Shown piece by piece: positions 1-4,777 of a stretch of 7,000 bases of DNA. The stretch comes from an uncultured Porphyromonadaceae bacterium (GTDB taxonomy: Bacteria; Bacteroidota; Bacteroidia; Bacteroidales; Muribaculaceae). The notes below the pieces were generated by a model. It saw only the letters and a program-made list of their open reading frames with translations. It did not search any database and had not been told where the DNA came from. Each line of letters begins with the position of its first letter. The stretch's first letter is position 1. The position numbers were made by a program, and so were the translations under genes. The DNA lies in NCBI GenBank assembly GCA_947177595.1, contig CAMWUZ010000083.1, forward strand, positions 1 through 7,000, read 5' to 3'.

Positions 1-424
1 GTTGGGTAGGGTAGTGCTTTGCCCTGTGGCTGAGATTTACACACTCAAGAATCTCTTTGACCATCTGTTTTCTTTTGGCGGCGGGAATATTCAGGTAGGT
101 AAGGGGCACCTCGATATTCTGTGCGACATTAAGTTCATCTATCAGATTGAAGCTCTGAAACACAAAACCGATGTTGCCTTTACGCAGATTAGTGCGTTCA
201 TTCTCTTTAAGTCCGCTCACTTCCTGACCATCTATTTCATAACTTCCGGAAGTTGGGTTGTCTAGTAATCCAATTATATTTAGAAGCGTCGATTTGCCGC
301 AGCCGGAAGGGCCCATAACTGCCACAAACTCTCCATCCTTCACATCAATATTCACACCGTTGAGCGCACTTGTCTCTATCTCCGAAGTGCGGAATAACTT
401 CTTTAAGTTGTTAATTTTAATCAT
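1..424 (-). CDS. MacB-like ABC transporter ATP-binding protein (3' end cut by window edge)
   Basis: This is the nucleotide-binding subunit of a MacB/LolD-type ABC transporter, a cytoplasmic ATPase that drives an FtsX-like permease. Translation from the ATG at 424-422 gives 141 codons without a stop. The Walker A motif GPSGCGKST lies at about residues 38-46, and the Q-loop FVFQSFNLIDEL at about residues 88-99. The last visible residues, HYPTQ, normally sit directly before the LSGGQ signature, so the signature, Walker B and H-loop lie beyond the left edge. The start is supported by an AAAGGAAAC sequence a few bases upstream and by an N-terminus (MIKINNLKKLF) typical of the family. The gene follows the permease gene after an 11-base gap, so the two were probably one operon. 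The permease is broken, while this part of the ATPase is intact. Family assignment is secure, but the exported substrate cannot be told. Confidence 0.95.
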   Translation of the reverse strand, partial: MIKINNLKKLFRTSEIETSALNGVNIDVKDGEFVAVMGPSGCGKSTLLNIIGLLDNPTSGSYEIDGQEVSGLKENERTNLRKGNIGFVFQSFNLIDELNVAQNIEVPLTYLNIPAAKRKQMVKEILECVNLSHRAKHYPTQ

Positions 425-435
425 ATTGTTTCCTT

Positions 436-1011
436 TTATTCTGATCTGAGATTTTCTACAGGATTTGCTGACGCTTTGCGAATTGTAAGCCCGCCGGCAA
501 TACCGAGGATTATAATTACGGTACAGATTCCGGACACTATGAATCTTATTGCCATATGATCCAGAGTGACAGTAAACTGCTCAAGCCACATTCTGCTGAA
601 ATACCAGGCGGCTATTATACCCACGGCTACCGCAGGGATTGAAGTGATAAGTATTGACTTGCAAATCAACTTCACCACAGACGCTGTTGATGCGCCGTTT
701 ACCTTACGCACAGCTATCTCACGGCTGCGTCGGCTCATTTCATCTGAAAGATACCCGGTCATTCCTATGACACATATTATTAATAACACGATGGCTGCTA
801 TTGAGACAAGAATCTGAAATTCCTTCACATTTTTGTAGTATTCAGATTTAATCTCCCTGACAGATTGAAAATAGAGGTCATTACCGGAATTCATCATCTT
901 TGGAAGAGTATCTGAAAGAAGTTCAAAATTCCGTTCAAAAGGTTCGGCAACCTGAACATTAAATAAACTATGCCGCATTCGGTCATAATTAAATGCGATA
1001 TATGGCATCAT
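436..1011 (-). pseudogene. Permease fragment 4: C-terminal FtsX domain
   Basis: This 191-codon open frame holds the end of the second periplasmic domain and the C-terminal FtsX domain, with the natural stop (TAA, 438-436). Three hydrophobic segments are visible: ILVSIAAIVLLIICVIGMTG, ILITSIPAVAVGIIAAWYF and FIVSGICTVIIILGIAGGL. The FtsX signature region SRRSREIAVRKVNGASTAS follows the first. The protein ends in NPVENLRSE, typical of this family (NPVxxLRxE). ATG ATG at 1011 is an internal methionine pair just after the frameshift, so it is not a real gene start. The downstream ATPase begins 11 bases after the stop. Confidence 0.88.
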
Positions 1012-1012
1012 C

Positions 1013-1540
1013 TCAATAATAGCTCCCGATTTTGAAATTCTTCAGCACACCGGTGATTACAACATTATCACTTCCGCACTTTATCGTCTGTCCTATTGCA
1101 TTCTCCGGAGTAAAACCTATCTTGTCAGCAAACAATTCATTGACAATCACACTTGTGGAGTCTGAAGGAGCCATTTTCCCAGCTACAAATTCCATTCCCA
1201 TTACTTCCGGATAATTGCTACATACATAATCAAAGCGACTTGAGAACAGCTCTTTACCGGTACTGTTTCTGATAAACTCACCGCTATAACCCCATGAGGG
1301 CGCTGCAATTGAGCTAGTAATATCTTCAACATATGGTAATGATTTAAGAGCCGCCATATTTGCATCGGTATGCTCCTGTGACTCTTGTCCGTCGTTTACT
1401 ATGATATCCAGATTATCATCCGAATAACCGTAATCGGTATTCATCAACACTTTATATTGAATTATCACTACCACCAGCATCCCCACAACAAGTGAGGTTC
1501 CGGCAAATTCCACAAGAAGAAGGGCATACTTCCATCCATG
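1013..1540 (-). pseudogene. Permease fragment 3: middle membrane helix and second MacB-type periplasmic domain
   Basis: After the frameshift at 1541-1545 the frame reads HGWKYALLLVEFAGTSLV, the membrane helix that opens the second half of two-FtsX permeases in this family. It then enters a second periplasmic domain, with segments such as SSRFDYVCSNYPEVMGMEFV and SVIVNELFADKIGF, and ends in TGVLKNFKIGSYY and a TGA at 1015-1013. That stop arises from the next frameshift. With one G removed near 1025-1027 the frame would continue as KIG-(A/S)-IIEMMPYIAF. A GTG at 1513 could serve as a start for a short product, but it lies within the helix, so an independent gene is unlikely. Confidence 0.85.
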
Positions 1541-2379
1541 TTTTTCTCGGTATAGCGACGAAAAACCTGACTGACCGGAATTTTACTGAATAAATTGGCG
1601 GGAATAATTGTCGCTATTGAAAATATGAGAATTATTACAGCCAGTACAATCCATAATCTGTCCATAGTGATGTATCCACCGAAATTTGTGAATACAGTTT
1701 CGGTAGCAAACCGTTTTGCGAGCAACCAGAATAAAATGCCGATAACAACCGCACATATAATAATAAGAAGTGTCTCGATCAGGAACATTGAGAAAATCGT
1801 ACTCCTTTTTGCACCGCTGCATTTATGAACTCCTATTGCTTTAGCGCGTTTACTAAGAGATGAAATGCTCAGAAGGACATAATTAAGTGCTGTAACGAAC
1901 AGAATAGCAATACCTAAGATAATAAGAGTCAGCGTCATGTGACGAACTTTATCAGATTTCATGAATGTATTACGAAGTGGTTGAGCCCACACTCGGATAG
2001 AGGATGATTCCGTAGGGGGCCTATGTCGCTCCACCATAAACTGAATCTTTTCATTGAAGTCCTTACCGGAAACTTTCTTCAAGCGGATATATTCAAACCA
2101 ACTGTCACCACCACCCCATGAACTACTTATATAGTATAGATTTATATAATCAGATAACCAACCGATTATATCCGCGCTGACTGTAGTTTCGTCACCCCAT
2201 GACTTGAATACACCTTTGACTGTAAATGGTGTGTCATACATCATAACTGTTTCTCCAACCGGACTATTATCTTTAAAAGCAACTTTAGCTAACCTGTCAC
2301 TGATATAGATAGTGCGGGGAGTAGTCTGAACCTTAGCCTCTCCATCAATAATATCTACCCCGAATGTCTTTAAAAGAGG
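1541..2379 (-). pseudogene. Permease fragment 2: rest of first periplasmic domain plus first FtsX domain
   Basis: This frame opens with PLLKTFGVDIIDGEAKV, runs through the end of the first MacB-type periplasmic domain and into the first FtsX domain. Hydrophobic segments are seen at LTLIILGIAILFVTALNYV, FLIETLLIIICAVVIGILF and LWIVLAVIILIFSIATII. Between the first two is the cytoplasmic motif SKRAKAIGVHKCSGAKRS, the FtsX-domain signature type (RAKEIGVRKxxGA). The frame is correct up to RRYTEK. After the T run at 1541-1545 it continues for a short out-of-frame tail and stops at 1470-1468. An ATG ATG at 2244 could be taken as a start but lies inside the domain, so it is not the original start. 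Confidence 0.85.
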
Positions 2380-2382
2380 AAA

Positions 2383-2579
2383 TCGGTAATTATCATGTCA
2401 CCTCTTGTGATGTGTTCATTATATACAATTGACTCTGTTCCACGTTTTCCGATTACCGTTCCACTTTCAACTATATCAGACAATTCACCTGCACAAGTGT
2501 ATGCTATAGGGAATACGCACTGCTACTGAGTTCCCAGCTGTTTGCCATCAGTAGTAAACTCCATCCATAGCTGATATAT
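2383..2579 (-). pseudogene. Permease fragment 1: start of the first periplasmic domain
   Basis: This is the most upstream recognisable piece of the broken permease. The frame reads IYQLWMEFTTDGKQLGTQ, then TAG, then QCVFPIAYTCAGELSDIVES and on to RGDMIITDF. The opening IYQLWMEF resembles the (D)RIYRLEM-type segment that follows the first membrane helix in MacB-like permeases. That helix and the start codon should lie about 70-90 codons further upstream, but the sequence there is not recognisable. Translated alone, the piece has no start and is too short to be called as a gene. It belongs here because it joins smoothly to the next fragment if one base is restored at 2380-2382. Confidence 0.7.
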
Positions 2580-2606
2580 CTAATGACGGTTCTCCTATAA
2601 AATCCG

Positions 2607-2624
2607 AAATTTCTCAAGAAATTT
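2607..2624. repeat. Short perfect inverted repeat
   Basis: Arms AAATTTCT and AGAAATTT (8 bases each) are separated by two bases. The element lies just upstream of the recognisable part of the broken permease. It could be an operator for a dimeric regulator, but AT-rich palindromes also arise by chance. A partial copy of its core (TTTCTCAAG) recurs at 2695-2703 within another hairpin, GGTTTC-(8 nt)-GAAACC, at 2693-2712. No T-tract follows, so a terminator is unlikely. Confidence 0.4.
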
Positions 2625-2813
2625 TTTCTCCATTTTTTCACAACAAAATCCGAGGGGCAGGGGATTGGGCTTCCGCTGAGCAAGAGAATCATGGTTTCTC
2701 AAGGTGGAAACCTGTATTTGAGACAAAATGAACCGGCATCTGATATCACTGCATTCAGATTTATTTTCCAATCCGCCTGAGTTTATTGTTTGGCTGTTTG
2801 GGAGAGGAAAATA

Positions 2814-2939
2814 TAATTACGGGAATTAATTGTGGTATTCTGTATAGAATTCTCATGTAGCAAATCAATATGCGAAACGTATGATTCGTAGGTATGCCGG
2901 AGTGTTTCGCAATTATTTTCAAATTGAATTCCGTAATTA
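2814..2939. repeat. Nested imperfect inverted repeats
   Basis: The outer arms are TAATTACGGGAATTAATTG (2814-2832) and CAAATTGAATTCCGTAATTA (2920-2939). They match as inverted copies apart from one missing base and two small differences. Inside, TGCGAAAC (2871-2878) and GTTTCGCA (2904-2911) form a perfect 8-base inverted pair around a 25-base spacer. The arms could fold into a branched hairpin or be the eroded ends of a small mobile element. No transposase frame lies between them, and no target duplication is evident. Confidence 0.4.
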
Positions 2940-3083
2940 AACTGCAAAACATTCAAGCTCCTGTAATGCCTGCAAGCATCATAAAATACTCTTAAAGCGC
3001 GAAAAGGGAAGAACCTATAATTCTCCCCAAAATTATATTTTACATAATATACATTATGGGCAAACATGACATGTCTCTTCGGA

Positions 3084-3115
3084 TTTGCCTTTCCAAGCTA
3101 AAATTCCTAACTTCG
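3084..3115 (+). promoter_or_regulatory. Putative Bacteroidota-type promoter for the efflux operon
   Basis: TTTG at 3084-3087 is followed after 20 bases by TAACTTCG at 3108-3115. The Bacteroides housekeeping consensus is TTTG, 19-21 bases, then TAnnTTTG. The upstream box is perfect and the downstream box differs at one position. Transcription would start near 3120-3125, about 50-55 bases before the ATG at 3177. The position fits the first gene of the rightward operon. No metal-sensor operator could be recognised, so control by a regulator cannot be shown. Confidence 0.42.
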
Positions 3116-3176
3116 TGCCGATATAATCTTCATGAGATTCATTCTGAAAAATTCTTATGAAAGATCAAATGTGAGA

Positions 3177-3590
3177 ATGAAGAAATTATTTAAATACGCC
3201 GTATTCACTCTGATTATTCTGGGTCTGTGCAATAATATTGTGTCACAGAGCCATCATCACGATTGTTCCGGGAATATTCATTTCTCACTGTCCCTTGGCT
3301 GCTCTCATGCTGCCGCTTATCAAAATCATTTCCACAAGAATAATTCCGACTCACACTCTCATCCATGCAGCAAGGATTGTTCGGTTAATTCAATAAAAGT
3401 ATTTGCAGAAGAAAATGTACAGAAATTTAGTGTTTTACCCCTAAATTCCCTCAGTGCTATTCTCCATCACATCAATGAAATAGCTTCTGTATATGAACTT
3501 TTATCCTTCATTGGTGATTATCCCGACTGCTTTCGGCAACTAATACTACTGCAAAGTTACAAAATTTTACGTAGTCCGCCAAGGTGTTGA
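3177..3590 (+). CDS. Small exported His/Cys-rich protein, probable metal-efflux accessory
   Basis: A protein of 137 residues whose N-terminus, MKKLFKYAVFTLIILGLC, is a typical signal peptide (basic start, hydrophobic core), with likely cleavage around VSQS. The mature part begins with the cluster HHHDC (residues 26-30). More His and Cys follow: H35, C42, H44, H51, H53, H60, H62, C64 and C68. The C-terminal half is ordinary in composition and ends in two more cysteines. No catalytic domain is recognised. Small His-rich exported proteins of this kind, some grouped as DUF6769, are known next to CusBA/CzcBA genes in Bacteroidota. Membership is likely from layout and composition but was not tested. 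The inferred role is periplasmic binding or buffering of a metal cation for the pump encoded downstream. An in-frame ATG at 3132 would put 15 residues before the signal peptide. The ATG at 3177 is preferred because the signal peptide then begins at residue 1 and the leader length suits the promoter candidate. Confidence 0.75.
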   Translation: MKKLFKYAVFTLIILGLCNNIVSQSHHHDCSGNIHFSLSLGCSHAAAYQNHFHKNNSDSHSHPCSKDCSVNSIKVFAEENVQKFSVLPLNSLSAILHHINEIASVYELLSFIGDYPDCFRQLILLQSYKILRSPPRC

Positions 3591-3637
3591 TATTAATTAT
3601 TTCATTCTTATATCACATTAACTAATTAATTATCAAC
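3586..3637 (+). promoter_or_regulatory. Inverted repeat spanning the gap before the adaptor gene
   Basis: GTTGATATTAATTA (3586-3599) and TAATTAATTATCAAC (3623-3637) pair over 14 bases with a single bulged base, around a 23-base loop. The left arm contains the stop codon of the small His-rich gene. The right arm ends five bases before the adaptor ATG, so a folded mRNA would cover the adaptor's ribosome entry region. As DNA it could equally be a dyad operator. There is no T-run after it, so it is not a standard terminator. Because the arms are mostly A and T, the RNA stem would be weak. Confidence 0.45.
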
Positions 3638-3642
3638 AAATA

Positions 3643-4767
3643 ATGCGTAATTATAAGCTAATATATTATTCTCTCCTTTCATTATTCGCAATTGCGTGTA
3701 CTCATTCTCATGAAGGACATTCGCACTCCGAAGAAGATGTAGAAGAAGCTCACGATCATGGTGATGAAATCGTTTTGCACGCAGAAGATGCAGAAAAATT
3801 CGGTGTCAAAACTACAGTTATTGAACCCGATACTTTTTATGAGGTGCTGACAGTTTCCGGACAGGTGCTGAACTCACCCACTCAATCCGCATCTATAATT
3901 GCGCCCAAAGCAGGTACTGTTGGTTTCGGCTGCAATGCTGTTTTAGGTAATAACCTTTCTAAAGGACAGCCTTTTGCATCCATATCAGTGGCTGGCGTGT
4001 CCGGCGGAGACGTTTCTGCCGCAGCTAAAGCAAGAATTGCAGCCGCCAAGAGAGAACTCGATAGGCTCACTCCCCTCCTCGCTGATGGAATTATTACCAA
4101 GGGAGAATTGAACGCTGCACAAGCGGAATATGATCAGGCTGTTGCGGCATATAGCCCGGCAGCGTCATCTGGAGCGGCTGTTGCACCTATATCAGGGGTT
4201 ATAACTTCTATAAATGTGAGAAATGGCGAGTTTGTACAGGCAGGGCAATCGCTCGCCGATATATCGGCAAGCACTGAAATCACTATCCGTGCAGACGTTC
4301 CCGCCAAGGCGATTGATAAATCCAGAACGTTCTCAGATGCTAACATTCGCCCCGCTGGAGGAAATGAATGGATTTCAATTAATAAGTTTGGCGGAAATAT
4401 AAAGAGTGACACCCGAATCGCGTCGAATTCAGGATATGAACCGGTATATATAGAACTTGGTAACACAAAAAATCTTATACCGGGCACCTATGTGGAAATC
4501 GCTCTGTTGAGCACTCCCCGCCTCAATATCATTTCTGTACCTGTTTCAGCAATAAGTGAGCAGCAAGGTTCAAAATTTGTTTTCAGGAAGGTTGATGATG
4601 ACGGGTACGAGAAAATTCCCGTTATCACCGGTGCCTCAGATGGTATCAATATTGAGATTTTGTCAGGACTGGAATCTGGTCAGGAAATTGTGTGTGAAGG
4701 TACTGTATTTGTAAGGCTTGCTGAAACATCCGGTAACGTTCCGGAGGGTCATAGTCATAACCATTAA
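3643..4767 (+). CDS. Heavy-metal efflux RND periplasmic adaptor lipoprotein (CusB/CzcB type)
   Basis: A 374-residue membrane-fusion protein that would link the RND pump to an outer-membrane channel and pass metal ions on. The N-terminus is a lipoprotein signal with a lipobox-like LFAIAC, giving Cys19 as the lipid-modified residue. A His/acid-rich stretch follows at residues 20-42 (HSHEGHSHSEE, then AHDHGDE), and the protein ends in GHSHNH. Both look like metal-binding tails. The first half of the lipoyl-like domain is near 82-115 (IIAPKAGTV). A short coiled-coil hairpin runs from about 123 to 170 (AAKRELDRLTPLLADGIITK). The second lipoyl half is at about 181-207 (APISGVITSINVRNGEFVQAG). A beta-barrel follows to about 290, then the membrane-proximal domain (ISVPVSAI...VFRK, SGLESGQEIV). 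Length fits the family. The RND gene follows after 10 bases. The leader is AT-rich with no strong ribosome site, as usual in this phylum. Family is secure, but the metal (Cu/Ag, or Zn/Co/Cd) cannot be decided. Confidence 0.93.
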   Translation: MRNYKLIYYSLLSLFAIACTHSHEGHSHSEEDVEEAHDHGDEIVLHAEDAEKFGVKTTVIEPDTFYEVLTVSGQVLNSPTQSASIIAPKAGTVGFGCNAVLGNNLSKGQPFASISVAGVSGGDVSAAAKARIAAAKRELDRLTPLLADGIITKGELNAAQAEYDQAVAAYSPAASSGAAVAPISGVITSINVRNGEFVQAGQSLADISASTEITIRADVPAKAIDKSRTFSDANIRPAGGNEWISINKFGGNIKSDTRIASNSGYEPVYIELGNTKNLIPGTYVEIALLSTPRLNIISVPVSAISEQQGSKFVFRKVDDDGYEKIPVITGASDGINIEILSGLESGQEIVCEGTVFVRLAETSGNVPEGHSHNH

Positions 4768-4777
4768 TTGAGTAGTT

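Larger units (their letters stand above)
436..2597 (-). pseudogene. Decayed MacB/FtsX-type ABC transporter permease (whole locus)
   Basis: The locus encodes remains of an inner-membrane permease with two FtsX domains separated by a MacB-type periplasmic domain. Intact relatives in Bacteroidota are roughly 780-800 residues. About 700 residues can be recovered here, but only by changing frame three times. The first shift is in the AAA at 2380-2382 (one base missing), between ...RGDMIITDF and PLLKTFGVDII. The second is in the T run at 1541-1545 (one base missing), between RRYTEK and HGWKYALLLVEF. The third is near the CCC at 1025-1027 (one extra base), between VLKNFKIG and IIEMMPYIAF. An in-frame TAG lies at 2525-2523, inside KQLGTQ-stop-QCVFPIAY. 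Further TAG codons occur in the same frame at 2582-2580 and 2597-2595, near the expected first periplasmic segment, and no first membrane helix or start is visible. The neighbouring ATPase, adaptor and RND genes have no such lesions. Identity is secure, and loss of function is highly likely. The N-terminal boundary is approximate. Confidence 0.88.
2598..3083. other. AT-rich stretch of about 490 bases with no supported gene
   Basis: Short open frames exist on the minus strand. One of 94 codons spans 3067-2783 and another of 62 codons spans 2692-2504. Neither has a recognisable domain, a clear ribosome site or a neighbour that would explain it. The minus frame just upstream of the broken permease is open for about 60 codons and ends in TAG at 2597-2595. 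It may be the remains of the permease N-terminus or plain non-coding DNA. The clearest contents are the inverted repeats listed separately. The stretch may carry the former promoter of the leftward ABC genes. Confidence 0.5.

Noticed and set aside
1541..1545. Programmed frameshifting at the A-run (minus strand) of the permease
   Set aside because: A run of five A could slip, but the same gene has two other frameshifts of different kinds and an in-frame TAG. Programmed recoding is therefore not a sensible explanation.
2523..2597. Genetic code with TAG reassigned to an amino acid
   Set aside because: The intact genes use TAA or TGA as stops, and the long RND frame contains no in-frame TAG. The TAG codons are confined to a gene that is also frameshifted.
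3028..3064. Minus-strand promoter-like boxes (TAATTTTG with an upstream TTTG) that could serve the leftward ABC genes
   Set aside because: The downstream box is perfect, but the spacer to the TTTG is 25 bases, longer than the usual 19-21, and the first recognisable coding sequence is about 450 bases away.
2783..3067. A 94-codon minus-strand open frame in the gap
   Set aside because: There is no recognisable domain, signal peptide or ribosome site. It also spans the inverted repeats, and its length is within chance range for AT-rich DNA.
3882..4487. Two minus-strand open frames opposite the adaptor gene
   Set aside because: The plus strand encodes a full-length, recognisable adaptor. The opposite frames have low-complexity hydrophobic or mixed content and no start signals.
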